DNA of 64,000 nt, taken from NCBI GenBank assembly GCA_964016985.1, contig OZ024831.1, positions 82,438,263 to 82,502,262 of the forward strand, read 5' to 3'. This document shows positions 45,178 to 56,689 of this stretch, in pieces (the stretch's first letter is position 1; every line of letters begins with the position of its first letter). Source of the DNA: Anodontia alba (Eukaryota > Mollusca > Bivalvia > Lucinida > Lucinidae). The notes beneath the pieces were generated by a model that saw only the letters and a program-made list of their open reading frames with translations, did no database searches and had not been told where the DNA came from. The position numbers and the translations under genes were made by a program.

Positions 45178-45508
45178 CGGCAAAGTGGCTCAGTGGTAGA
45201 GCGTCCGCTTTGTGACTGGGAGGTTGCGGGTTCGATCCCCGGCCGGGTCATATCAAAGACTTTAAAATGGTACTAGCTGCCCTTTCGCTTGGCGCTCAGC
45301 ATTAAGAAAGTAGAGCTAGGAATCGGAACTTGTCAGCTCAGTGTCAGTCAATGTGACTGGGTGGAATATCATGTCAAAGTGTCTGGGGTATGATATTTCA
45401 GTGAGGCAGCACTCTAAAAGTGGGCATTGAGCTCCCTGTCACATGCAGATACCATCGCGATATGACTGAAAGATTGTTGAAAGCGACGTTAAGCCCAAAT
45501 CAAACAAA
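45178..45508 (+). mobile_element. tRNA-derived SINE with 15-bp target duplication
   Basis: The head has an A box in TGGCTCAGTGGTAGAGCG and a B box in GGGTTCGATCCCCGG. A body of about 230 bp with TGTCAGTCAATGTGACTGGG follows, then a tail GACGTTAAGCCCAAATCAAA. Exact direct repeats CCAGTGCAGACCTAC flank it (45163-45177, 45509-45523), the signature of LINE-driven insertion. It is not a functional tRNA gene. Confidence 0.95.
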
Positions 45509-47894
45509 CCAGTGCAGACCTACATCATTAGATGGGTATCAAAAATCTGTACAAATTGATTACCGTTCAACGTACATGTAGGTATCTATGACAATGTAAC
45601 GTCACGTTATCCATAACGTCACGTTATTCCTCCTATTTTTTCATATATCATAAGTGGCGTCCGTAATTTAAATAACGGTCCGTGCTTTGTCAAGTCCGTG
45701 AATAATAGGTCTGTGGGTTGTCAAGTCCGTGAATTGTAGGTCCGTGGTTTGTCAAGAGATCCGTGAATAATTGGTCCGTATTTTGTTATGAAGTCCGTGT
45801 ATTGCCAATAGGTCCGTACGTCCACGAGTCCTTGTCCGTAAGTGGTCGGTGTTTTGTCAAACACAGCACAAGTTCGACATTTAACTCTCAGTTTTTGAGA
45901 AAACCACAAAAAAAAGACGACTGTTCTCACTGACCCCAAGTGGTAGGGTGACTTTCAAGACTGAAAAATTGTGAACCCGGACCCCCCCGTACAACAAGAT
46001 GTATCATATACCAAAATGTTCCACATTCTCTGTAGTTTCTGAAACTGCCGGCATAAATTGGCATAAATGATGGCGAACCGAGAAATCCAATATGGCCACC
46101 AACATGGCCGCTAAATACTAAAAGTCTGCTTTTGAAGCCTAAATTGTCTTCTGGTTGTTCTAGTATGCATGCAAAATGTATATTTTGATTGATATGTACT
46201 TGTTACAGACAATACTATTTATATAAATACAAAAAGAAGCATGATTTAAACATTAAAGGCAAAATTAGAAGACAAATGGCCATTTTTTGGTCTAAAAATA
46301 GAGCACTTAGAAGAAACAGAAGTTCCCTAAAATTTCTTAAGCGATATCACTTGCTTTATTTTAACTTCAAGAACACACCAGTTATCATGGCCAATTTAAA
46401 CATCATATTTCTGTTGAAAATATTAAACCAGTTTTGAACAGTAAGCAGTTTGTTACCCCTACCCCCACCATTTGATTTCAAATTTTCTGAACTGATGCTT
46501 GTGAAGCTTGACAAGAGACAATAGAAGAAATGAAAAAGATGGACAGAATGGTAAACTATTTCATTTATCAACATCTTTTAATTAGGAATTGTTTGATTTT
46601 CTTCATAGTTCAAGTTTTAAAGCACAGGCATAATAACAAATAAGAAACACTGACCTGGATAAAACTGGCTTGATAATGTTTACTATAACACCGACAGAAA
46701 GTGTTATGGAGGGAATCTTAAAAATACATGCATGTAAACATTGTAAATAAATTAATTGAAACCAAATCCAGAAGGAAATGGCAAGTGTATTTATAAACTA
46801 TCAAACACATGCAGACATTTTGCAGAAAAGTCAACACACTGTTAGGTCGACTTTGGAAGAGTGTCCTATAATGGACTTGTCCATCCATCGTGGACATTTC
46901 GTGGGCCTGTCTGTGGACAGTCAGCGAAAAATACAAAAAAGCTATTTTGATATATTTGACATACTCGAGCTATTGAATTCCCTTTCTAATGCCACTTTTC
47001 ATTACTAAGGCTAAGGCGTGGGCCATGCATCTTAGTGCCAGTTGATTTTATTATTAACTCAATCTAAGTAGGCAAGTAAATTGAAAAAAAAACAACAAAA
47101 CATGACAGTCTTCAAATGTAAACAATGATGCAAGATGCAGATATGGTTGAAAACATTAATTTCAGTGGGTAAATCATTCAAAATTGCACACAATTCGGAG
47201 CAATTGTCGTCAGAATGAAACATATTTTGGCGTAAATTTTGATGCTGGGTTGTATGGAATTTAATTCTGCACAGTTTAGAATTCTCCAATTTTTTAAACA
47301 AAGCCCTCCTAGTCGACAAAAGCCCCAGACTGTCGACAACCCACCTGAAACAGCCACCTTTTTAGCTCGCACTACTCATGTCTGGATATTCACGTCACTT
47401 ATTTCTTTGCAAAACAATTGGCCATGAGTGTCGTGATTACTGCCCATGACATATATTGCTGAAAGAAACAATAATGTATTTAAAATCCTGCCTGAGCAAA
47501 GCGTCTGAGGAAGCAAGAGCCATTTTAAAGGAACAATTTAAGGAAAACATTAAAACTGACTGTCAATAAAATAAGAAGATAATTTAGATTCTCTCTTATA
47601 ATATATATCCAATGCAGTCTAGTGCTCCATTGTGTGAAAAGTTGCAGACGTAACAAAGTGTCTGACTGCAGAATAAGCTAGGGCTTACCCGTATGAGTTA
47701 AGCTCTTCTACTGGCTTCTTATTTCTATACAAATAGTGAAGATAGACTGTTAGCACAGATGTTTCGGTGTTATGATGATTTGACCAGAGCTGTTATGATT
47801 TGGAACAGATGGCAACCATCTTCGTATATCAGTTTTATCTTAACTATATCACCAGCTTCATTTAACTTTTGCCTTACTGGACAACCAAATGACG

Positions 47895-47940
<46 letters not shown>

Positions 47941-47946
47941 AAAAAA
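47895..47946. repeat. Poly(A) tract
   Basis: About 50 bases of A with two G interruptions. The lysine-rich ORF over it is an artefact. Confidence 0.95.
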
Positions 47947-48007
47947 GAAAGAAGATGGTCCGGAAATTTACATTGTGCCTCAAGACAGCTCCAATACAAA
48001 ATATACT

Positions 48008-49718
48008 GGGAGCTGCCTATTGTAGCTGCCTATAGGTAACCTGTAGGAAGTGCAATAGGCGGCCTATAGGCTGCCTACTGGAATTTTGAGTGGCCTACTC
48101 CTTATATGGAGTAGGCAGCTCATCTATGAAGACAATTACTAAAAAGGGATCTGGAGCTGCCTACTGTTCCTATTCTGCTTCCTCGTCTGTCATTGGCCAC
48201 TGAGCTGCCTACTGCTGCCTCTTAAATGCTTTCCCTGCCTATTGAGCTGCCTACTACATGTTCACTGGCAACTGAGCTGCCTACCCTGCCTATTCAATGA
48301 GAACTGAGCTGCTTGTTCTGCCTACTAGATGTTCATTGGGTACTGAGCTGCCTATTCTGCCTATTCAGTTGGAATGGTGCTGCCTATTCTGCCTAGTGCT
48401 TGTTTATTGGCTACTGAGTTGCCTGCTCTGCCTATTCAATGGGAACTGCCCGTGAGCTGCCCATTCTGCTTACTACATGTTCATTGGCTGGCATTGAACT
48501 CGGTACCTCTTGCAGTAGAGGCAAGTTCCCAGGTAAACCTTTTGGTTAACCCTTTTTCAAAGTTATGTTACCTTTATTCTTCAGTGTATTGCTTTCATAT
48601 TTGCTAGGGATAAAAAAAGGACCAGTAGGTGTTTTCCATGCAAGAGAGGTAACTCTCACTTTCTTCATTATTTAAAAAACCCATCCTTACACAGAGGGAG
48701 CAAATTCCTTCCTAGAAGAGTTGCTCTCATTTAGAAAGAGACTGAAAACCAGGGAAGCGAAGTCATGTTTCCAACAGAACTCACTTGACCATGGACAAGT
48801 AAATTCAAATTTGCTCGACTGAGCCATCATTGCTGGGTTTATACCTCTATGATACCTTATGGTTATGCATTGATAGCAGTGGTATCAATATCAACCCTCT
48901 GCTTTATTGGACCTTAAGTTTAAGCTTAAGTTTAATTGATCTCGGGCTAATAATGGGGTCTCAGGTTGATAATTCAAGCAATAATCATAACCCCATCATG
49001 TGACAATCTCCATGTACATGTTTTAGTCAAGCAGATCTATGTATCTTAATGTATAGCCAGTATTACACCAGATTTACATATTTATGGCATCAACTTGCTT
49101 AATGTAACAGGAAAAAGGCATTGAATTAAATTAAGTAAATTAAACGTTTTTCTACCTATAACAAGCATAGTAGTTATGTTCACTAATAAACAAACAAGTA
49201 GTCTACTTACATTCACTGAAATAAATTTCTGTTTAATCTAAAACATCCTAAATACACATTTGTAATCAAAATGGCTGCTATATTTTCCAGCCAATTTCAC
49301 TTGACAAAGGATAGAGCTGCCTACTGTGCCTAATAATTACACAAAGTAAACCCAGAGCTACCTACTCTGCCTACTGCAGAAAATAAAATAAGCTTGAGCT
49401 GCCTACTCTGCCTACAGGTAAAAGAAAATTAAGTTTGAGCTGCCTTCTTTGCATACTGCAAGAAGTAAAATAAAGTTAGAGCTACCTACTCTGCCTTCTG
49501 CAGAAAATTAAATAAGTTTGAGTTGCCTTCTCTGCCTATAGTAAAACATAAATTAAGTTGGAGTTGCCTACTCTGCCTGTTGTACAAAAAAATTTGAGCT
49601 GCCTACTGGTTGCCTGTTCTGCCCATAGGCAGCAAGAAGGGCAACAAATAGGCAGCTCTTTCCTACTGGCTGCCTATAAATTGAATGTAAAACAGTAGGC
49701 CAGCCATAGACAGCCTCC
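48008..49718. mobile_element. DNA transposon with subterminal GAGCTGCCTACTCTGCC arrays, 1.7 kb
   Basis: The left end GGGAGCTGCCTATTG and the complement of the right end (GGAGGCTGTCTATGGCTGG) are related. Between them, dense near-copies of GAGCTGCCTACTCTGCCTAC occupy 48008-48500 and 49310-49700. The middle (48500-49300) is AT-rich without a clear ORF. It lies within the 6.1-kb inverted-arm element and ends exactly where a minus-strand ORF loses coding character. Confidence 0.65.
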
Positions 49719-49721
49719 TTT

Positions 49722-49921
49722 TCTTTTATCATATGGTAAAGTTCACTGGGTGAAAAGAACTCCTGCTGCAGCCCTTCAGTTTTTGTAATTCTGTTTTGTA
49801 GGATAATTGTAGCTTGGTGCAAAATCAAGACATCACCTGATTCCAAATCTTTGAAATTGTCAGAGAGGTCTGTGTTGCAGTCTTCTGATTCAGGATTTTT
49901 CCAGCTTACATATTTTGACAT
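49722..49921 (-). CDS. ORF fragment in the 6.1-kb element
   Basis: From ATG 49921 it reads about 66 residues of acidic, coding-like protein (MSKYVSWKNPESEDC, LSDNFKDLESGDVLI, EFFSPSELYHMIKEKE), then enters the end of the motif-array transposon at 49718, where the frame carries on only as repeat translation. It is therefore probably an exon or gene truncated by that insertion. Upstream on the same strand, 50220-50090 reads YTVERKNNVFKTLSEQSKLEKAEANL, and a related peptide is encoded in the opposite arm at 47455-47500, so element-encoded protein once spanned here. Function unknown. Confidence 0.35.
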
Positions 49922-50439
49922 GGGATTTCAGCCCTTATAACATGTAACAGAAGATCCAACCCCTAGAATAAACATCAGTCCTGGACAAATCTATTTTATG
50001 CTTTTTATGTATATTGTTTTAAACTTATGTTTACCAATGGATACATCATTTACTCTTTTTAATTTCTATTAAGCATGACCTCAAAAATGATAATTCAAAT
50101 AGATATTTTTTCAGTTTCAGTCTTTCCTTTCAGTATTCTTTAAATTGGCTTCAGCTTTCTCTAATTTGCTTTGCTCAGACAGGGTTTTAAATACATTATT
50201 CTTTCTTTCAACAGTATAAGTGGCAAGATAATTGATTACTCATTGCTTCATCAACAACAAAATATCCCTTTGAATTTAAGTTACAATATAGGGATATAAT
50301 GCAGCAAACTGCACACATAGCTGTTAACCAAATATGGTAGGTAACTTTGCTTCCCTATTTAATTGCACGAGGGTGAATTGGTCCTCCGTCTCAATGACAG
50401 CTCCCTCCTCAATCTGTTTCAGACGGTTGACACCTGACT

Positions 50440-50830
50440 ATGAATGTGTGGTCCTGTTTGTGGTATTCTTGTGTTCAGATTGCCATTTAGCTTTTTGCTT
50501 TGTTTCTTCACAGTGTTTAAGATTATATGTACTTCACTGTGATATTCCACTGACGCGGTACAGGACCCCTATGCATTATGTTTATAATTTGGGGCTGCAT
50601 CAGAATCAATTGTGATGAGGTTTTTCATAAAAATAGTTAAAGCCCACAATAGTTTTTCAACTGATAGTTCCAAGGTTGCTCTTCTGTTGCAGTTCTATGT
50701 TTATGCATCGATGGTTTCATAGGTAACATTTGCTTTGTCATTGTTTTTCCTCATCTCTCCTGCTTTTAAAGTCTAGGGAAGGAAGGCTGTGCTTCGTACT
50801 TGTGGCATTGCCCAGGAATCTTCACATATG
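50440..50830. repeat. Dispersed repeat, relative of 23490-23830
   Basis: Shared ordered blocks TGTTTCTTCACAGTGTTTAA, TATATGTACTTCACTGTGAT, TTTTTCCTCATCTCTCCT and GCTGTGCTTCGTACTTGTGG. It lies inside the 6.1-kb element, so it is probably a later insertion. Confidence 0.6.
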
Positions 50831-50864
50831 ACTTTCTAAAAATTGTGGATATCTTCTGGCTATT

Positions 50865-51115
50865 AAAGCCCCTAGTGGCTCTGTTTCTGTCTCATAATTA
50901 TAATGTTTGAATTGTGGATAGCTTCTAGCTATTAGAAGCCGCAAGTGGCTATATAGCCACTAGTGGCTGCCATAGCTGGTCGTGACTGACACTTGTGGCA
51001 ATATTGCAGCCATAGATCTACTGGCCGTTATCATTGGCTACTTACTGGCTAGAAGTTGTGTCTACTAAATTTTAAAGTGGCTTTATTGCAGCTACAAAAC
51101 CACTTTAAAGCCGAT
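50865..51115. repeat. TAGTGGCT motif cluster
   Basis: Many near-copies of CTATTAGAAGCC, AAGTGGCTATATAGCCACTA and GTGGCT in both orientations over 250 bp. Same style as the subterminal arrays of nearby elements; probably a miniature relative. Confidence 0.5.
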
Positions 51116-52480
51116 ACATTTTCATTTCTGTAAGGGTTAGGAAAATATGTGAAAATTCTGAAGCCAACCCACGGGATTTTTGACACTAAATTAGAATTCA
51201 GGGGTCCCATGTCAGAGGTATGGAATAGAACATAAAATTTTCAAACTTATCTAATACCCGGAGGTAATCCTGCCACCCTGTTCAGAGGAAAACATTTATA
51301 GGTGCATATTGTATGATAACAAGTGCCTTTTATTTCTATATTTTGTTTCAATTAATTTATTGACAACTTTACATAGTCGAATCATTCCTGGAAAACAGAG
51401 GTTGATAAATGAAATAACTTGCCATTCTGCCTGTCTTTATCATTTTTTCTACTGTCGTTTATCAGTCTTTACCAAAGTCAGTTCAGAAGAGATGAAATCA
51501 AATGATTGGGGTAAGGGTAAAAAACTGCTTACTGTTTAATACTAGATTAATATTTCATACTGAAACCTGAGTTTTGAGCAGGCCATGATACCTGGTGTGT
51601 TGTTTAAATTAAACTCGAGTAAGAAATATCACTACAATAATTTTCAGGAACTTCTATTACCTCTCAGTACACCATTTTTAGACCTAATATTGACCTTTTG
51701 ACCCCTAAAATTGCCTTTAATTTTTAAATTATGCTTCTTTTAGTATCTAACTAAATAGTCTTGCTTGTAATGAGTTAAGGTCAATCTAAATATACATTTT
51801 TTTATGCATACTAGAACAACCAGATGACAATTTAGACTTCAAAGGCAGACTTTAAGTATTTGGCGGCCATGTTGGCGGCCATATTGGATTTCTCGGCTCG
51901 CCATCATTTATGCCAATTTATGCCGGCAGTTTCAGAAACTACAGACAATAGAGAACATTTTGATATATGACACATCTTGTTGTACGGGGGGGGGGGTCCG
52001 GGTTACCCCTAGAAAGAGTGGCCAGAATCACTCATTGTCACCCTACCAAAGTGTGGGACCATGCTTATCAAAAATATCAAAAGAAGATACAGATTTACAT
52101 GGTATTCTTGAGTTTTGATTTCAGTAATTAATACGACTGTTTTTGTGCCAATGTGGATCATTTTAGGTCCGGACTAGGCCTGCCACATTCATTTCTTGAC
52201 CAGTTTAGAACCGGATCAGGGCCCACCACCTTGTGATACCTGTTTTCAATATGGCGCATATGCAGGCCCTTACGCAGACTTTTGAAACGGAGGGTGCAAA
52301 TCTTTAGCTTTTCTGTAAAGGGGGTGCAAATGCTAAGGAAATACCGATTTGGGGGCAAAGATTAGTGGTGTAGTTTGGGGTCAAAATCTGCATGAATGTA
52401 TATTGCATAGTCATGTTTGAATTTAATTATAGCGTTGGAGATATTAAAAATTCTGATTTAGGGGAGGGAATAATTTGCTT

Positions 52481-52564
52481 GGGGGAGGGAAGTGGGGGTA
52501 AGGGGGAGGGAAGTGGGGGAAAGGGGGAGGGAAGTGGGGATAAGGGGGAGGGAAGTGGGGAGTG
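52481..52564. repeat. 21-bp G-rich minisatellite, four copies
   Basis: GGGGGAGGGAAGTGGGGGTA-type units repeated four times. The Gly/Glu/Arg-rich plus-strand ORFs in this area derive from it. Confidence 0.9.
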
Positions 52565-52649
52565 CCTACCCCCCTGTCCACCCCTCCACACTAATAAGAC
52601 CTCTTTCAGGTAGTTCCAAAAGTGGTCTTGATAGCGGATTTTTACTGTA

Positions 52650-52950
52650 TGTTTTTCAAATGCGACAGTCTCTTGTCAATAATCAATCATATTTGGGATA
52701 TGGGTACCGGGGAGTCTTCATTGATTCCAAGCAGATACTGATCCTGGGGTTAATGCCGTGGTTTGGCTCTATGAGTCAAAATTTAAGACACCTTTGTAAA
52801 CGTGTGCATTTCTGTTATTCAAATAGATCGGACAGCCGAATGACATTGACCTTAGTGTCATTAATTGAAAGTCAGTGTGAGCTGTATTCCAAGGTCAAGT
52901 AATTTTACCTAATATCTTGGAGCTATTTGATAGATAAATGTCGCAGAACG
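52650..52950. other. Block B', distal part
   Basis: Matches 11740-12040: CTCTTGTCAATAA, a GGGATATGGGTACCGGGGAG-type segment, GATACTGA, AAGACACCTTTGTAAA, GACATTGACCTTAGTGTC and CTATTTGATAGATAAATGTC. Together with 42481-42850 it shows where block B was split in unit 2. Confidence 0.75.
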
Positions 52951-53555
52951 TGGCGTCTGATCTATATCTATACGGTTTGCGAATGTCCCTTTTAAGGGAC
53001 ACAAGGCATAAATGGGTTACACAGACTAGCATCTGCCAACATATATACAGTTGTAAAGATGCATCGAGCAGAAGACATTTTAAATAACCGAAAGGTATCA
53101 GAGCGTGTGCATGACGTATAAAAATGATATCACTCAGCATACGTTTTTCTTCCATTTCTGCTAAATCCATAAAATATGATAAATGCTCCATTATTCGGCC
53201 GCAACGTCAGTAGTATAGTGCCACCCCTATACTACTAACGTCAGGATTAGGACGTACGGACACGTGCGCCCAGCGAAGATTGAGATCAGCCAGCGCATTT
53301 GAGCAGCGTGACCGTTATCTTCATTGGACGCATTTTTGGAAACCAAAGATGCAAAAAGTCTTTATGCCGACAATGAAGACTCTGATCAGACTGATTTGAG
53401 TCTGCGTTTGGTGCACGTCAGAAGGTACGTTTTCTCACGTAACGGCTTATTTACTAGCTTGTACGTTTCCTTTTTCCGTCTTGTATATGTTGGTGATGGT
53501 ATGGTAGCCGTAACTGTTACACAATCATGCTTTTGTTGACAATTGTAAAAATATA

Positions 53556-54966
53556 GTAGTAAAGTAGTAGTAAAATAGTTTATTAAAGTGTCACATCTCA
53601 AATATATACATATAATACATACATTTCAACTAAAAATATTCGAGATCCTGCCTAAAAAGGCACATGTGACACTATTTTGACAATAAAATTCATTACATTA
53701 AAATGTTATTTACATATAAATATCGATTGCTTATATAAAACTACTTTATGCATTACTTTATTCTATTGCAAATTCATGCAGCACAGCCATGGACAAACCA
53801 CCTCTTCCAACTGATTATATTGTGCTTAGCAGAGCCGGGGCGGGTACAGCCGATCCGATCTCGGCGCGGCTGTAATCGCCACGGCAGATTCATGCATGAG
53901 TCGCACTCTGTAATACAGTGACTATTAAAATGATTCTATGTTAAAATGTTTCATGCATTTAAGAAACGTCTTTTATTCATTTTCAGTAAAACATTAGCCA
54001 ACTGGAATTGAAGATCTTTACAATTCATTAAAATACCAATTTATCCAAGGAGTCATATTATTTAAAAGTCTCATTGATTATCTGCGCAGACTGAAACAAG
54101 TTGTATCGTAAATCACTGTAAAAGTCACAATCAACCAGAAAATGAGTTTCGTCCTCGACTGAGTTTGAGTTACAATATTTACAAACTCGCTCATGTACGG
54201 GAGTTTTAGGTCGGGTATATCTGCCAGTTTCAATAGCTAATGGTAAATTGCAGCTACGAAACTTGGCAAGCACACGTCTATGGCCCCTGCTCATATTGGA
54301 TTGTACATAATATTCTGTTCTCAGAACATATTTGTAACGTCTGTAGGTTCTAAGTTTATTTCCGTTTTCCGCATTACCTTCACTCATTAATTTTTGATAC
54401 CACTTATCACTGTCTATTTCATTCAAAATATCTCGAGAAGCAGTAACACAGGATGCTTTATTCGGGCTTTCAGTCAACATTAAATCACCTAAATTATATC
54501 AATAAAATTCAGCATTTTCCATTCCCATGATCTACCTTTAAGAAGAGACCATTCGTGGACCCATCGTATTATTCTGTGCTCCGGCATACTACGTAGTCTG
54601 CACCACATACGAACCGTTTCAACTTTCTGTTTAACTTCACAAGAACTCCATCCCATATCACCCCTTGAAGATACGTTAGAATAATGCTTAGTAACGCCAA
54701 GGAAATATCTACATGCTTTATTAAATACCGTTTCTATTTCAGTAAACTTGGTTGTGCCCCATATATCGGAGCAAAAGAACAATACAGGTTCCACTATGGT
54801 CTCTACCAGTTTGGTATAAACGCGTATATTCATACCACCAGCGCTAAAAAATTTTGAGTATATAGCTCCCAACGCTCTACTAGCCGACTTTGCTATCTCT
54901 CGTATTGAGAATTTCAGGTCTAAGAACTCATTCATCCAGAAGCCAAGATACTTATAATTGCTTTGA
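53556..54966 (-). mobile_element. 5'-truncated LINE with target duplication
   Basis: Direct repeats AAAAATATA at 53547-53555 and 54967-54975. The unit 1 counterpart (near 21073) reads through without it. On the minus strand the element ends in a microsatellite-like tail made of ACTACT and ACTTT units. Only the 3' part of ORF2 is present. Confidence 0.88.
54058..54960 (-). pseudogene. LINE reverse-transcriptase C-terminal region, truncated
   Basis: Two minus-strand frames, 54960-54489 then 54480-54058, separated by a stop and frame change. The first begins at the truncation with YKYLGFWMNEFLD and continues ALGAIYSKFFSAGG, VEPVLFFCSDIWGT and FNKACRYFLGVTKH, the usual post-polymerase region. 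The second ends with a zinc-knuckle-like CKYC...HFLVDC, the C-terminal element of many LINE ORF2 proteins, then a stop at 54058. The polymerase core and endonuclease are absent. The ATG upstream at 55079 lies in flanking DNA and is not the true start. Confidence 0.85.
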
Positions 54967-55122
54967 AAAAATATAAGTGAAAATACCCAGGAAATGCCAC
55001 GGTCACGAAGCACCGTCCTCCCGAGACACCAAACAAAGGAGAGATGAGGAACAAATATTAACAAAACAAACATCAACAAAGAGAAAGATCATAGCTCTGC
55101 AATATAGGAATCGCCTTGGAAG

Positions 55123-55576
55123 TAAGGCTGGCTAATCAGAGCTAAAAAGATAATCGATTATCAGTCCCGTCATTGTGATGGATAATCGACTAGTAATCAC
55201 TGAAGATTGGGTCATAATTTTACCTGTCTGACTTACCATATGTTATACTTTATGTACATATTTGGTCAGAAAGGCCTGAACAATCGATGTAGACGCAGAT
55301 GAGATGCCGCGACACGCGGTGTCTCATCAGGGTCTACACCTTTCGCCACTCATCAAGCTATTTTTAGACATAAATTGGGATGTACATTTTACTTGTTCAA
55401 AGTTTAGATAAAGTATGGTAAGGAGTTGAGGTATCTGAATAATAAGGGTAAATATGGTAAAGTGACAGACACAAAAATCAAATGATCGATTATTAGCAAA
55501 CCTGTGATAATAATCTTTTTTTTTTTTTAATTTTTCGATCAATTAATCGATTATCTGATTAACGGTGCCAGCTTTT
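55123..55576. mobile_element. hAT-type MITE, 454 bp, 8-bp target duplication
   Basis: Exact direct repeats CTTGGAAG at 55115-55122 and 55577-55584. Inverted ends TAAGGCTGGC and AAAAGCTGGC, then GATAATCGATTA inverted subterminally. Unit 1 (near 21612) has the uninterrupted CCTTGGGACTGTTAG site. It carries a nested hairpin core at 55286-55342. Confidence 0.9.
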
Positions 55577-55695
55577 CTTGGAAGGGTCAGTAGGAAAACG
55601 AATGAGGGTCTTGAACCTCACCCTTAATTCTGACCTCTGACGCAGCTCCACTTACAAAACCTTAAAACCTCGACTGTTTATAGAAAAAAAAACTA

Positions 55696-56030
55696 CAGTC
55701 GACTCTCGTTATCTCGACCTCGCTTATCTGGAATAACCGCTTATCTCGACATGAAAATCTGGTCCCTTATTTCAACGTGGAAATCTAACAATAGGTTATA
55801 AAATATTGTGGAAAAGAGGAAAAAATGCTCCTCAGGAGCAATGTCTCATCTTTTCCATAATATTTTCAATATATCTCTAATTTCACGGGTCAAATTACAT
55901 ATTCGTTTGTTATATGTGGTTGTTCGATTTAATTTTTTTTCTCAATTCTGCAAATCTGACATGTCGAAGTACGGATATGTCGAAGTATTTTAGTTAGTTC
56001 CTTGGACTTCGAGATAACGAGAGTCGACTG
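55696..56030. mobile_element. pogo/Tigger-type MITE, 335 bp, TA duplication
   Basis: Inverted ends CAGTCGACTCTCGTTATC and complement, flanked by TA at 55694-55695 and 56031-56032. Unit 1 near 21733 shows the empty site. A CTCGTTAT-containing end is typical of pogo-clade elements. An internal hairpin lies at 55797-55875 (ATATTGTGGAAAAGAGG... / CTTTTCCATAATAT). Confidence 0.92.
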
Positions 56031-56436
56031 TAATTTCAAACCACAAACAGATACACACACAAAAAAAAACCTGCACAGAAAATGCATAATGTTATTGTTT
56101 CTCTTTCAGGGTATTGAGTGTTGGCGTTTGGCGAAGTTTGAAAATCCAAGCATGGATTTGAATGGAATGAACTTTTACTATATCTTTGTTTTTATCTCCA
56201 CCTGGAAACCACTTTATACTTTATGGGACCTTCGGATATATGTGCCCACAGAGGACTCAGATCAGCCTGCACATAAGTGCAGTCTGATCAGAGTTTTCGT
56301 TGTACTATTAAAAAATTATAAACCCTGGTATTGTAGTTCATCCGCCGCAAAAGACGGCGCCTGATCAAAGTGTACACGGTTTCCACACATCCAGCAATAT
56401 CTTAGCCACATCAGGTAGAGAAATGACCTTGGTTAA

Positions 56437-56668
56437 TCCTTTCAACTCTGCAGACCAGAAAAACGGTTTGCAAACAGTATAAATCCAGACGAGACGGCAC
56501 GAGCCGTCTCCTCAGGATCTACACTATTTGCATTTTTTCTATTTTGTCAATACTCTATTTGCCATTTTGTTTTCGAATTTTGCCTACATGACATTGCTTA
56601 TTGACATAATGGACACATTCAACTTCATAGACGGAAGCGTCCACTTCAGAAACTCCTGAGTGAAAAGG
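56437..56668. mobile_element. piggyBac-type MITE with hairpin core, 232 bp
   Basis: TTAA at 56433-56436 and 56669-56672. Left end TCCTTTCAACTCTGCAGACC, right end CACTTCAGAAACTCC..GAAAAGG. The core pairs GCAAACAGTATAAATCCAGA with CTCAGGATCTACACTATTTGC. Its orthologue in unit 1 is 22107-22302. Confidence 0.85.
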
Positions 56669-56689
56669 TTAAATGTGATGAAAAGTATG

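Larger units (their letters stand above)
43841..45859. mobile_element. DNA transposon with subterminal GGTCCGTGAAT arrays, 2.0 kb
   Basis: Inverted ends TGACAAAACACGGACC and the complement of GGTCGGTGTTTTGTCA. Inside each end are many near-copies of GGTCCGTGAATAGTCCGTAA (43851-44110; 45655-45850, mixed orientation). The middle has a decayed minus-strand ORF, a dispersed repeat at 44583-44715 and a SINE. The target duplication is not evident. The superfamily is not assigned. Confidence 0.75.
45942..52047. mobile_element. 6.1-kb element with long inverted arms
   Basis: Starts GGTAGGGTGAC at 45942 and ends GTCACCCTACC at 52047. The arms 45942-46800 and 51290-52047 are diverged reverse complements with shared landmarks: ACCCGGACCCCCC, CGTACAACAAGATGT, GGCATAAATTGGCATAAATG, GAGAAATCCAATATGGCC, TTGTTCTAGTATGCAT, GAACAGTAAGCAGTTTGTTA. 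A further inverted pair lies inside (47455-47580 against 50085-50220). The interior holds other transposons and ORF fragments. Superfamily unassigned. Confidence 0.8.

Noticed and set aside
45178..45250. Functional tRNA gene
   Set aside because: It is the head of a SINE with an exact 15-bp target duplication; the anticodon stem pairs poorly.
52392..52902. Gly/Glu/Arg-rich ORFs
   Set aside because: Derived from the 21-bp G-rich minisatellite and from block B repeat sequence that is non-open in unit 1.
54489..55079. A 196-residue host protein starting at ATG 55079
   Set aside because: The first about 37 codons lie in flanking block C' sequence outside the LINE target duplication; the remainder is truncated LINE ORF2.
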